Shown piece after piece: positions 44,301 to 48,952 of a stretch of DNA of 64,000 nt. Both the position numbers and the translations under genes were made by a program. The first letter of the stretch is position 1. Each line of letters begins with the position of its first letter. The notes under the pieces are model-generated. The model saw only the letters and a list, made by a program, of their open reading frames with translations. It made no database searches and was not told where the DNA came from. The stretch is from Astropecten irregularis (lineage: Eukaryota > Echinodermata > Asteroidea > Paxillosida > Astropectinidae), in contig OZ020259.1 in the NCBI GenBank assembly GCA_963971285.1, positions 8,184,001-8,248,000 on the forward strand, read 5' to 3'.

Positions 44301-47280
44301 TCATTGACATTAGGATACAAAGTTAAATATCTGTTTGATCTTGAAAAGAAATACTTCGAACGATTTTATTGACATACATCAGCAGATATTTGTTTCATAA
44401 TAGAGGGCAGAGAGGGCGCCAATTAGGGACCAACCACGTTGTACAATATCCACTTTAACAACAAACAACTTAAAATACTTTTTTTATTAAAATGCGAAAC
44501 ATCATTGTCATGTTTTGGGCTATCCTAGATTAAGTGGGGGAGAGGGTAGTTTACTAGGAAGGTAGTCACAAAGTTGAACATAATGACCAATAAAAGGTAG
44601 TATCATACTTTAGTTTTTGTCAAAGAAATACAGATTCATGGGCAAAAATATCAAGGACGATACGGTAATATTCTTCTGTGAAAATTTCAGTCCCATACGG
44701 TGCCCACTTTTGGGGAAAACAGTGAAAAACGGCCACAGTATTTCTTAAGTCTTTTCTCTTTTTTATATTTTTTTTTTTTTATAATTTTATCTTTTAAAAG
44801 ATCAAATTTCTGGAAAAATACACCATCTCAGGCGGAAACATTTTAACGGTATGTTTCTACCGCCACCATCTAAATACCTTGTAAGTTATACGTAAATCTG
44901 TGAAAATTTCTGTTTTGGTGTCTTACCAAAGTATGATACTACCTTTAAGCTTTGCTCATCAGTGATGCAAAAAAGAGTGTCAGTACGTTCACTTTTAACG
45001 TATTATGTCCGGTCATTTTGTTTTGAAATCCCCTAACGGTAAAGATCATGAGGGCGCCCCACTTGGTTATGCTTTTTATGATTTTTGTTCAGGTGGTAAA
45101 GGATCATCGGTTGATGAGCTTCGTAGCAGTCCTTGTTCTTGCCGATGTTTTCATTCTCATCTTTTGGGAAATATTCGACCCTCTCGCTGCAGCACAACGC
45201 ATTGGGGTTAAAGTGGTGAGGCACCTTCCTTGTTTTTCTTTTGTATTCTTAATATTTTTGGGACCTAAAAGGTTAGGTTTGGACACACATATAGGAACGC
45301 AAGCAACTGAATGCAAGATGGGAGACCGTAACGTCTTGACAATCAATAGGAACAGTTATATCAGAGTTCAGGTCTTGTGCTCAACCGAATAAGGGTATAT
45401 TGGGCCGTGTGCAAATACGGTGATCTGTACCTGGTCAATACGTGGTCAAATATGAGTTAACAGATAATCAACAGGAAGTAGCACATGTACAGCGAGGACA
45501 CAATTCTAGAGGGCGAGTCAAGGACAGCAGTATTGCAGGACAGTATCCACAGTTTTACAAAGAAAGAATTCGCTATTGCATGAATAAAAGTCGCACTTAA
45601 CTTTTGCCAAGATAACGACAGCAGAATTAATAAAGACTGTTTTTATAACCACACGTTTATTAATTGATTGTATGATTGCAACACAAATATGACACAAATT
45701 CATTGAGTTTACCTTTTTCCATTCGTAATTTTTATGTGAACATCATATATCTATATACGAAATAGGCTGACCAATGGTGAAATATCCATTATGTCAACAA
45801 AGAAACGTGTATTCACAAATTCGTGCACAATTCTTTGGCAGACTGATCCTGAAAATGATGACATCGTACACATACCAATTCGCATGATGTGTGAGTCAGG
45901 AACCCAGACGTACTGGATTGGTGCCTTCTACGTCATCGATGGTCTGCTGCTTATATTCGGTGCGTTCCTGGCGTGGGAGACAAGGAAGGTGACCATCCCG
46001 GCACTCAACGATTCCAAATACATCGGTAAGATCTTCTCTACATGTTCATCTTTTCAAATCAAAGAGAGAAGCCAAAAACAGGTTAAATTCTTAAAGAAAT
46101 GTAATGCCGCTACGCGTCGCTGAGATATTTCATACTATAAACAATATGTTTGGCAAGGAACAAGATTCCTCCCATACGACCATAATCCAAAATCTCAAAA
46201 CAACTTAAGCCCACCGCACACTATACGATCCGACTAGGACCCGACTGGTTTTTGGAAGGATCGCAAAGCATTCTGGGAGTCTTAACCGTGATTCGACAGT
46301 CAAATCTTGTCGACTGGCCATCAGAGTCGGTCTGCGACTGGGAACAATCACGGTTAAGACTCCCAGAATGCTTTGCGGATCTTCCAAAAACCAGTCGGGT
46401 CCTAGTCGGAATGTCGGATCGTATAGTGTGCGGTGGGCTTTAGTCTTTCAGCTGCTCAACCCGAAAGATAAATGATCAATACGACACAAATGCATTGTTT
46501 TACCCCAGGTGTGTGCGTCTACAATGTGCTGATTTTGTCTTTCGTTGGTGTCCCGGTGACCTTCGTTCTAGAGGAGCGTAACTCTCACTACATACTGGTA
46601 TCCGCATTGATCTGGCTGGCTACCACTCTCACGCTCTGCGTTGTGTTCATTCCCAAGGTAACTAATGGAAATTGCTGCTATGTGTTATTGTATCATCATT
46701 GATTGGAATGTTGTGAATTTGTGTGATGATGAGACGTGATTGGTAAAGCAGAACTCCTTCACGTGTGGCTTTAATTAAGATATTGACGCTACAATTTTTC
46801 GTTCATTAAGATTGTCTGCCGATTTGGTGTTTATTCATTTTTATAATGATTCGTTTTGGTAGATACGGATGAGAAATGACATTCAGCCTGCCCAGAATAC
46901 CGCAATTACCCAGATGACAGTAGCTGGCAAAACTGTGCCATCTGACGACGCGACACATGATGAGATACAGTTACTTCGTCAGGAGATTGCACGGATGAAG
47001 ACAGCCTGCAATTGCGGGGTAATTTGAACCTAGAAATCGAATTTTCATTTATGAAAGAAAAAAGGAGACTTTTATGATGCAACAGTTTTTGTTACATTTT
47101 ACATGCTAAATTTCAATTCCACACACGCACAATTAATGAACTATACTCCACATAATGCATTATACTTCTTTACAAACACAAAACCAACAGATAAAGCCAA
47201 CAATGTATTAAGCGATAAAATATATATTTCGCTATCTTCCCTCTCATCCCCAGGGACTGCAGGAAGAAGGAGCAAACTGA
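5097..47280 (+). CDS. GABA-B receptor-like family C GPCR, unit 1 (18 exons, 783 aa)
   Basis: Coding exons: 5097-5330, 35544-35684, 36130-36300, 38068-38169, 38571-38685, 40099-40247, 40548-40704, 41226-41320, 41520-41583, 42192-42284, 43088-43238, 43777-43909, 44142-44249, 45093-45215, 45842-46025, 46509-46657, 46863-47018, 47254-47280. All have GT-AG sites and compatible phases, summing to 2352 nt with stop. Residues 1-23 form a signal peptide; about 27-445 a Venus-flytrap domain ([45 protein letters not shown]); about 457-722 seven membrane helices ([16 protein letters not shown] after TM1, [19 protein letters not shown] in TM3, [14 protein letters not shown] in TM6). The C-tail is only about 60 residues with a short heptad stretch near 755-770 and no RxR retention motif. 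The family couples to Gi/o at the plasma membrane. The first ATG at 5097 precedes the signal peptide, and a codon 24 upstream is not ATG. Subtype (GB1 or GB2) cannot be assigned; the ligand is unproven. Confidence 0.93.
6088..6095. promoter_or_regulatory. Palindromic CRE (TGACGTCA) in intron 1
   Basis: A perfect 8-bp cAMP-response element, with the same site kept at 29530-29537 in the duplicated segment. Intronic location and retention in both copies are observed; any CREB-dependent role is a guess. Confidence 0.3.
7910..8290. repeat. Palindrome-rich foldback element with iterated AATAGTCGCG, left copy
   Basis: It begins TAGGCACGATCTCACACACC. It contains a near-perfect 32-bp palindrome at 8183-8214, a second palindrome AATCGTACCGGTACGATT, and repeated GCGACTATT/AATAGTCGCG words on both strands. 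The related element at 34331-34716 has both TAGGCA... ends and runs in the opposite direction. The right end here is not intact. No coding capacity is seen, so it looks like a MITE. Confidence 0.6.
8301..8955. other. Intronic sequence, no gene seen
   Basis: AT-rich DNA right of the duplicated segment. Short ORFs on both strands show no family signature or paired splice sites. Confidence 0.35.
8960..9135. repeat. Interspersed repeat with long G run
   Basis: A G run of about 15 followed by GGTGTACACC-type sequence, a TA-rich spacer, GTGCACAAACGCA, GACCCAGCTACA and GGTCTGAGGAC. The same order of motifs recurs at 38240-38445 in intron 4, so these are two copies of one repeat family with homopolymer and TA expansions. 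Confidence 0.6.
9432..9477 (-). CDS. Candidate first coding exon with signal peptide
   Basis: On the minus strand an ATG at 9477 opens [15 protein letters not shown], a typical secretory signal sequence, and ends in phase 1 at a strong donor (GTAAGT). That is the pattern of the first coding exon of a secreted or membrane protein transcribed toward lower coordinates. I found no convincing second exon below 9431. It may belong to a nested intronic gene or a relic, and a chance match cannot be excluded for so short an ORF. Confidence 0.35.
9480..10950. other. Intronic sequence, no gene seen
   Basis: Several ORFs of 60-110 codons occur here, but they are AT-biased in composition, lack recognisable motifs and do not pair with splice sites. 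I treat them as chance frames. Confidence 0.35.
10954..12170. repeat. Two tandem copies of a ~626-bp unit
   Basis: Unit 1 starts at GAAACATCAGAGAAAATGTG (10954) and unit 2 at GAAACATCAGAGAAAACGTG (11580). They run in parallel through CCATAGCAACGACTC, AGGAGTTTGACAGATTTGCC and GGTTGTATGTTACTACCATT, with small indels. Unit 2 is slightly shorter. No family is recognised and there is no coding signal. Confidence 0.8.
12985..13262. repeat. Head-to-head pair of tRNA-derived SINEs forming a foldback
   Basis: A minus-strand SINE head at about 13015-13092 (B-box GAATCCCGCTCCAG, A-box CTCAGTTGGTAAAGCGCCTG) faces a plus-strand copy at about 13152-13232 (TAGCTCAGTTGGTACAGCG ... GGAATCCCGCTTCAG). The arms share the word CCTGTATGGTATT and would pair into a hairpin with a loop of about 60 nt. 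Neither arm folds as a standard tRNA. The 3' flank resembles that of the SINE at 4520. Confidence 0.6.
13431..15870 (-). CDS. Nested gene: C-terminal FAMeT-like domain protein (3 exons seen, 5' end unknown)
   Basis: Minus-strand exons with proper sites are 15870-15721, 14419-14183 and 13681-13431 (stop TAG at 13433-13431). All three start in phase 1, and the two internal exons are phase-symmetric. The last two join into one domain: a Ser/Thr-rich lead ([18 protein letters not shown]), a core ([19 protein letters not shown]) and an end ([20 protein letters not shown]). This resembles the farnesoic-acid O-methyltransferase-like (Methyltransf_FA) domain, whose consensus ends in a Gly/Ser-rich turn and Glu-Trp-x-Phe. 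In animals this domain usually sits in secreted or surface proteins and is not shown to be an enzyme. The 15870-15721 exon ([20 protein letters not shown]) is unrecognised and could belong to another gene. The locus lies in intron 1 of the receptor, on the opposite strand. Confidence 0.55.
16031..16298 (-). repeat. tRNA-derived SINE with heptamer tail
   Basis: On the minus strand the head holds an A-box-like TGGCCTAGTGGTCCAGCATG (about 16290-16271) and B-box GGGTTCGAATCCAGCC (about 16231-16216). The body carries the common SINE string GTGCAAGACGATT ... CTCCTCTCCTCCCAGG. The 3' end is a tandem heptamer (TTTGGTC, six or seven units, 16077-16033). This is a different SINE family from the one at 4520. 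Confidence 0.7.
16873..17823 (+). pseudogene. Non-LTR element endonuclease domain (APE-like), truncated
   Basis: A 316-codon ORF with a hydrophobic N-terminus followed by an endonuclease/exonuclease/phosphatase-fold domain. Visible motifs: [33 protein letters not shown] and FVLGDFNHC. The domain stops after [10 protein letters not shown]; the expected C-terminal Ser-Asp-His block is missing because the sequence switches near 17790 to unrelated DNA containing 140-bp repeats. It is therefore not functional as it stands. Confidence 0.8.
18120..18405. repeat. Two ~140-bp tandem units inside the broken non-LTR element
   Basis: Units at about 18124-18260 and 18261-18405 share GCAGCAGAAAATTTGTCTGG and CATTTGAAATTGGTTTCAAG. 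A piece of a third unit (GTACCTCGTTCGTTTGATC) lies at 18511-18529. They occupy the place where the endonuclease C-terminus should be. Confidence 0.75.
18555..19860 (+). pseudogene. Non-LTR reverse transcriptase, 5' part, frameshifted
   Basis: Coding similarity resumes at [12 protein letters not shown] (about 18561) and continues into a reverse transcriptase. Seen are motif A ([14 protein letters not shown]), the '[11 protein letters not shown]' region, and, after a single-base frameshift near 19540-19560, the YADD catalytic box (19621-19632). A further indel lies near 18780. The frame is cut at 19860 by the Gypsy LTR and continues at 24811. Confidence 0.8.
19856..19860. other. Target site duplication of the Gypsy element (left)
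   Basis: ATGAC directly before the 5' LTR is repeated at 24806-24810 directly after the 3' LTR. A 5-bp duplication fits Ty3/Gypsy integration. Confidence 0.9.
19861..20179 (+). repeat. 5' LTR of Gypsy element
   Basis: 319 bp, starting TGTAATGTATTC and ending GTTCATAACA, with an AATAAA polyadenylation-type signal near 20129. Matches the 3' LTR throughout. Confidence 0.95.
20180..20196 (+). other. Presumed primer binding site
   Basis: The sequence immediately after the 5' LTR (AACTGGCGACGAGGAT) is where a Gypsy element's tRNA primer anneals. The TGGCGACGAGG core is common in animal Gypsy elements. I have not identified the tRNA. Confidence 0.5.
20201..24223 (+). CDS. Gypsy Gag-Pol polyprotein (1340 aa, intact)
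   Basis: A single frame with all Ty3/Gypsy domains in order. Gag-like N-terminus; two CCHC zinc knuckles (CX2CX4HX4C) at about residues 220-258; aspartic protease with Asp-Thr-Gly at about 318-320; reverse transcriptase with YLDD at 597-600; RNase H (first Asp about 746); integrase with a His-His-Cys-Cys zinc module from about 965; DDE core with Asp 1031, Asp 1085 and Glu 1121 (D-35-E); a GPF/Y-like module; and a proline-rich tail. No envelope gene follows. Gag and Pol are fused without frameshift. The start lies 22 nt after the LTR. Slightly GC-richer than its surroundings, as expected of a recent arrival. Confidence 0.95.
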   Translation: MVMAALIGNIEEFREGKEEWPQYIERLEHYFVANDITTATKKQAVLLTVIGAHAYKLLRNLVAPAKPGDKSYDELVQCMSQHHNPVPSEIVQRFKFNSRSRDEGESVAQYVASLRSLAEFCNYGDTLDDMLRDRLVCGVRNDRIQRTLLAEKNLTLERALALALSMERAAKNVKDLHMTQNQSEKTLNKLSKSQSKARRKPTVSANRQHDSTADKMQKPCYRCGKSTHTPDRCRFRNNTCFNCQKRGHIASVCRSGKKPQVKQMNATADNIVTDSDGSESDQDTPVYSLFGCSSNRPGMKAIKVTMLVDSKDLVMEVDTGAALSLVSEKTFKSLWPKANLLKSELQLRTYTGERVEILGTFNVEVQNNAKTFDLPLLVVKGSGPSLFGRNWLQAIRLDWQQINILNASTNVDEVLKAHSAVFKDELGTLRGTMAKIYVDKDAQPRFCKARVVPYAMRKLVEDELDRLQAAGIIEPVEFSEWAAPIVPVLKPGGSSVRICGDYKLTVNQAAKLDKYPIPRIEDLFASLAGGSKFTKLDLSQAYQQLILDEESRAYVVINTHRGLFRYTRLPFGVASAPAIFQRTMENILQGIPHVTVYLDDILITGPDDQSHLATLSTVLKRLEQAGLRLQLSKCKFMAPSIVYLGHAIDAQGLHPTTDKVNAIRNAPAPTNVTELRAYLGLLTYYGKFLPQLSTTLAALYRLLRKDTRWRWGAEERHAFSASKDLLLSSNLLVHFDPKKDVIVSCDASQYGIGAVLAHRMPDGSEKPVGFASRTLAPAEKKYSQIEKEGLACVFGVTKFHSYIYGRHFTLVTDHKPLLSLFNEQRAIPSQASARIQRWALTLAMYEYTLVFKSTTAHGNADALSRLPLPTAPAKVPDPPETVLLMESIDASPISTSHVRTWTRRDPLLSRVLRYVQEGWPRELKGEENMKPYATRSAELSVQDGCLMWGSRVIVPPQGLKRILHGLHEGHPGSARMKSLARTFAWWPKMDSDIETEVKTCHNCQQNQPMPPKSELHPWTWPERPWSRLHIDYAGPFMGKMFLIVVDSHSKWMEVFPLNNATTHATIEKLRQAFATHGLPDKVVSDNGTPFTSAEFREFMTKNGILHIRTSPYHPASNGLAERAVRTFKNAMKRMDTGTIETKVSRFLFHYRITPHSSTGLSPSEMLMGRRLRCHLDQLRPDISSRVHKNQDKQKYHHDRLSKTRAFEIGDTVLVRNFTKTGYSWLPGTVTSHTGPVSYKIRLMHNGCEVKRHVDHLRKQEPPKETVPDDIDHPSDTVEPLPVPEQQPEQEPVEPEPPAPDNQPELPLTVEPNSSTSTPPGKNYPSRTRNPPERYGFSKPK
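24473..24486 (+). other. Polypurine tract
   Basis: AGGAAGGAGGAG directly abuts the 3' LTR, the place where plus-strand synthesis is primed in LTR elements. Confidence 0.8.
24487..24805 (+). repeat. 3' LTR of Gypsy element
   Basis: 319 bp, no difference from the 5' LTR seen by eye, followed by the second ATGAC target copy at 24806-24810. Confidence 0.95.
24811..25260 (+). pseudogene. Non-LTR reverse transcriptase, C-terminal part
   Basis: It continues the frame interrupted at 19860: after the target duplication the protein goes on as [20 protein letters not shown], then [15 protein letters not shown] and [18 protein letters not shown], and stops at 25260. The same segments appear in the inverted relic at 32871-33283 ([18 protein letters not shown]), so these are two members of one family. 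Confidence 0.8.
25491..26200. other. Intronic sequence, no gene seen
   Basis: AT-rich DNA with a small inverted repeat (CACTATACAA / TTGTATAGTG, about 25518 and 25577). A 107-codon frame at 25740-26063 shows no family features. Confidence 0.35.
26214..26225. promoter_or_regulatory. NRF1-type palindrome
   Basis: TGCGCATGCGCA is a perfect match to the NRF1 consensus and lies about 130 nt before the ATG of the Penelope-like ORF, with a TATATATA run near 26140. It could be promoter of the element or chance. Confidence 0.3.
26358..26733 (+). mobile_element. Penelope-like element ORF, 5' part, cut by gap
   Basis: A lysine-rich N-terminus (from ATG 26358) leads to [20 protein letters not shown], then LNFIPTP, RKMRLRI and [12 protein letters not shown]. 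The pattern Asn-Leu-Ser...Leu...Glu...Leu-x-x-Gly-Leu-x-Phe-x-Pro-Thr-Pro followed by Arg-x-Leu-Arg and Pro-Ser-x-Trp-x-Pro marks the region just before the reverse transcriptase in Penelope-like retroelements. The ORF runs open into the assembly gap, so the catalytic domain is not visible. The frame may start further upstream (open from 26292). Family assignment is from memory of the motif. Confidence 0.5.
26734..26933. other. Assembly gap (200 N)
   Basis: Exactly 200 unknown bases, a fixed-length scaffold placeholder. True length is unknown. It separates the Penelope-like ORF from a minisatellite, a likely cause of the break. Confidence 0.95.
26934..27068. repeat. Minisatellite, ~20-bp unit
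   Basis: Alternating GAGTAAAT and GAGCAAGCGAAT words (variants GAGCAATCGAAT, GAGCCATCGGAT) give about seven units of around 20 bp. It starts at the gap edge and probably extends into it. Confidence 0.8.
27094..27130 (+). promoter_or_regulatory. TATA-type promoter of the C2H2 gene
   Basis: TATATAAA at 27094-27101 is followed about 25-30 bp later by an initiator-like TCATTAG (27126-27132) and by the ATG at 27157. The spacing is right for a short-leader TATA promoter. Confidence 0.45.
27157..27822 (+). CDS. Acidic single-C2H2 zinc-finger protein, intronless (221 aa)
   Basis: One C2H2 finger at residues 10-33 ([23 protein letters not shown]) is followed by a strongly acidic stretch (about 35-105), then an alpha-helical domain (about 106-210) beginning [20 protein letters not shown] and containing [18 protein letters not shown] and a Lys/His-rich end. 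A DE-rich tail closes it. The frame is intact, has no introns and its own TATA box, inside intron 1 of the receptor gene and on the same strand. The layout (one finger, acidic linker, helical domain with Trp...Tyr...His-x-x-Ile) resembles C2H2 proteins I associate with Maverick/Polinton-type elements. No polymerase, integrase or capsid gene is nearby, so that link is only a hypothesis. Could be a domesticated or orphan mobile-element gene. Confidence 0.7.
   Translation: MNTFSAVKPYVCHTCGKCFVRSYNLWRHTESAHAERESPMDETNHDDREIGDSEIEETESTQYELVDGAAENDSESETEEETDNSSDEDESSLELEDNVTFQDWLQEAKGATEEMWTEKYEKYLNENLSEGQAREKANRKTLWAVKRIFFNNYKEFLSSSLYLEDNNTHEEIVEDLKEKLDKGMTLNKAFNRVLPKHQAKFEGLFQHEDEDGDNEKDNDDD
27823..28740. 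other. Intronic sequence, no gene seen
   Basis: It holds an AATAAA about 145 nt after the C2H2 stop (near 27967), then low-complexity AT-rich DNA. ACTTCCGGACCTCC near 28433 is a stray relative of the 39-bp repeat that follows. Frames here show no family features. Confidence 0.35.
28744..28857. repeat. 39-bp tandem repeat, 3 units
   Basis: Units begin at 28744, 28783 and 28822 with TTACTTCCGGACCTCCCGC and end in CCATCTCCCTTTATAT; the third is slightly short. A frame through it reads [12 protein letters not shown] repeatedly. That is a by-product of 39 being a multiple of three, and no gene context supports it. Confidence 0.85.
30211..33300 (-). mobile_element. 5'-truncated CR1/Rex1-type element, minus strand, split by hAT
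   Basis: On the minus strand the relic begins near 33283 ([13 protein letters not shown], frameshifted), continues as [38 protein letters not shown] and [14 protein letters not shown] (to 32876), and resumes after the hAT-like insert with LLNCLL and a stop near 30590. Its 3' end is a (TTGAAA)-type repeat at 30208-30232. It is the same family as the element at 16800-25490. Confidence 0.75.
30626..32875. mobile_element. Non-autonomous hAT-like DNA transposon (2250 bp)
   Basis: Terminal inverted repeats CATGGGCGGAAATC (30626) and GATTTCCGCCTATG (ending 32875) match at 13 of 14 positions. Both ends are flanked by the 8-bp direct repeat GATGACAC (30618-30625 and 32876-32883). An 8-bp target duplication and CA(N)GGGCGG-type ends point to the hAT superfamily. 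No transposase ORF is present. Inside are two direct repeats of about 185 bp (31605-31790 and 32424-32608; shared GAACCCCACG and TTTGCCGGCAACTTAAGCAC) and a repeated GTGTCACATGGTGTTACC (32348, 32657). Confidence 0.85.
33757..34330. other. Tail of right duplicated segment, no gene seen
   Basis: Parallel to 7310-7905 of the left copy, with poly-A and AAT-repeat expansion near 34105-34142. Frames here are not conserved in sequence type between copies in a coding manner. Confidence 0.4.
34331..34716. repeat. Palindrome-rich foldback element, right copy, inverted
   Basis: Both ends are seen: TAGGCATGTTCTCGCACCC on the left, and TAGGCACGTTCTCACACACC read from the right. It contains a perfect 32-bp palindrome at 34397-34428, the AATCGTACCGGTACGATT palindrome and many GCGACTATT words. 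No ORF of note. The orientation is opposite to the element at 7910-8290. Confidence 0.7.
35330..35400 (+). repeat. Degenerate SINE end
   Basis: GAACCGAATCCCGCTGCA followed by ATGACTTAACAATAATTGAA resembles the B-box and 3' flank of the SINE at 4520, with the A-box region decayed. Confidence 0.35.
37603..37910. repeat. Foldback element in intron 3 (116-bp arms)
   Basis: Arms 37603-37718 and 37795-37910 are near-perfect reverse complements (for example GGGAACAAAGAAGTGAGCAG against CTGCTCATTTCTTTGTTCCC) around a 76-bp loop. It is non-coding, probably a MITE. I saw no clear target duplication. Confidence 0.85.
38240..38445. repeat. Interspersed repeat with G, C and TA runs, intron 4
   Basis: A second copy of the repeat at 8960-9135, here with G runs of about 16, C runs of 13-16 and a (TA) run at about 38318-38350, then GTGCACAAACG, GACCCAGCCACA and GGTCTGAGGACG. 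The runs can form quadruplexes and may be unreliable in assembly. Confidence 0.6.
43430..43740. repeat. TTAA-ended MITE, right end truncated (intron 11)
   Basis: Starts TTAAAGGATTATTATACTTT and follows the same internal order as the full copy at 54207-54562 (CGAAACAGAAAT, GGGTATAAAGATTGTGATGG, ATACTGTGGCC). The right end is lost near the exon 12 acceptor. Confidence 0.65.
44591..44948. repeat. TTAA-ended MITE, full copy (intron 13)
   Basis: About 358 bp, in the reverse orientation of the copy at 54207-54562. The terminal repeat AAAGGTAGTATCATACTTT (left) pairs with CAAAGTATGATACTACCTTT (right). Internal markers are CAGGCGGAAACATTTTAACG and a poly-T stretch. Non-coding. Confidence 0.75.
46207..46440. 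repeat. Foldback MITE ending AAGCCCACCGCACAC (intron 15)
   Basis: It is 234 bp with long inverted arms: AAGCCCACCGCACACTATAC at the left pairs with GTATAGTGTGCGGTGGGCTT at the right, and TTAACCGTGATT/AATCACGGTTAA near the centre. Ends share CCGCACAC with the larger foldback at 58769-60057. Confidence 0.85.
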
Positions 47281-47358
47281 TCCCAGAGTACGACCCCAAT
47301 GCCACAGCTCTCCGATTACGTATTTTGTCTTTTACAACCCTGTGGATGTTCACCCGAT

Positions 47359-47364
47359 AATAAA
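47359..47364 (+). terminator. Polyadenylation signal of GABA-B-like gene, unit 1
   Basis: AATAAA lies 79 nt after the stop codon (47278-47280), the first such hexamer downstream, so the 3' UTR is probably about 100 nt. Confidence 0.6.
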
Positions 47365-48905
47365 TCCTATTACATTTTAATCACCGTGTTATATCTTTGG
47401 CCTACCAAAGGTTGATATAAGTTGCAAATTAAGAAAAACGACAACAACCTAATTTCAAGCACAATAGTTGAACTTATTATAGTTGCAGCAAAGGTGCACC
47501 AATCTTGTACGTTTCCTTGCAGTTTATTTGGGAAACATAGCTCAATTAACTTTACTTTATTCCTCCTCCAAATACGGTTTCATTTATATTTAAATGAAAC
47601 TATTTATATGTTTTATTTCCTTTGGTTGTAGTTCCCAGACTCACTTGTAAATCGCAGTGAATTAATTACATATATATTAAAATTGCTTTATGTCATTCAT
47701 TAAAATTGAACAGAATCGCCATGTTTAGAAACCTGCAAAAAAAACCGCAAAAACAAACATCAACGCAGCTGTTAATTGACGTTGTCTACCCAATACAGTT
47801 TTTGAGTCAGTAAAACCAAAATAATTACCCTCCACCGTTAGTAGTTAATCACGTTAGAGTTGTCTGCCATAGTTTTTGAGAAATGTTGCATTATCGCCGG
47901 GAAATGGAAGAACGTCTGAATAAAACACGACATGAACCACACAATCAGTATTATGCATTATTAATAATAAGCATTATAAGCTTTAAAAACGATTTTCTGT
48001 AAAAGTAATTGGTGTGATGAATCGTTAGGATGTAGCATTATGTATACAAAACCTTAAGAAGGCTCTACTTAACTGTCACCTCCTTACATGCTTGCCCCGC
48101 TTTGTTGCTGATGTAACAAACTCTCCAATTGTTGGTAGAGGATAGGCTATATTGCAACAAAAATGATGACAGAGTCATATTAGCAGAACAAACAACGAAC
48201 AATTATAATGTGTGTGGCTCGCTTTGATGAAGATCCTGCTAAATCGAAGAGCGCCATGCCCTCCCAACTCTAAGCATTTGTAAAATTTGCTTTAGCAAGC
48301 CTTAGTACTAACTATCAATATTTATAAGAAAAACTGCGAAAGTTGGAACTTACAGAACTAAGTGAAACTGGGCAGGAATATCGGCCAACAACTAATAAAC
48401 CAAACACTATGTAGGCCGTGTCCCATTAAGCCATTTACAAGTTAAATCTGAATAGTATCTGGTACGCGGACTTCTTTCATTGCATATAAACACCCCAATT
48501 TGAATTTCCCAGACTAAAGACTATTGCTATATCACATGATTCAGGGCAAGCTTTTCCACAGTGATACCCATCTCTGAAATAGAATGGTTCCTTTGTGCCA
48601 TTCTTATCCATTATGAACAGTACATTGGTGCAAGACGTCTATTGTGTAACTAAGTCTGGGAAATTATATGTTTCTATGCAATGAAAGAAGCCTGTGTACC
48701 AGTTATTATTCAGATTTATCTCGGAAATGGCTTAATGACTGCGACCGCAAGATAACACACAATGTTGAAACGGCTGCACTCACTGGCTAGTTGCTGCCAT
48801 AGGGGCGTGTGTAATCTGCGGTCGCAGCCAGAGAATTGGGACACAGCCGTAGAGTCGGCACGTATAACCAGAGCACTGCCGTTACTTCCGCATTTAGCTA
48901 CTTGA
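47365..48905. other. Intergenic, no gene seen
   Basis: AT-rich DNA after the unit 1 receptor gene. No ORF with family features, no recognised repeat. Confidence 0.35.
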
Positions 48906-48910
48906 GTGTA

Positions 48911-48952
48911 CTAGCGCCCTCTGGCGGTACAATGCAGCGACCTCTAGTGGTG
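48911..48952. promoter_or_regulatory. Paired CTCF-like motifs
   Basis: TAGCGCCCTCTGGCGG (48912-48927) closely fits the animal CTCF core read on this strand (AGCGCCCTCTGGTGG). A second, weaker match AGCGACCTCTAGTGG (48937-48951) lies 25 bp further in the same orientation. They sit in the interval between the two receptor units. Confidence 0.45.
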
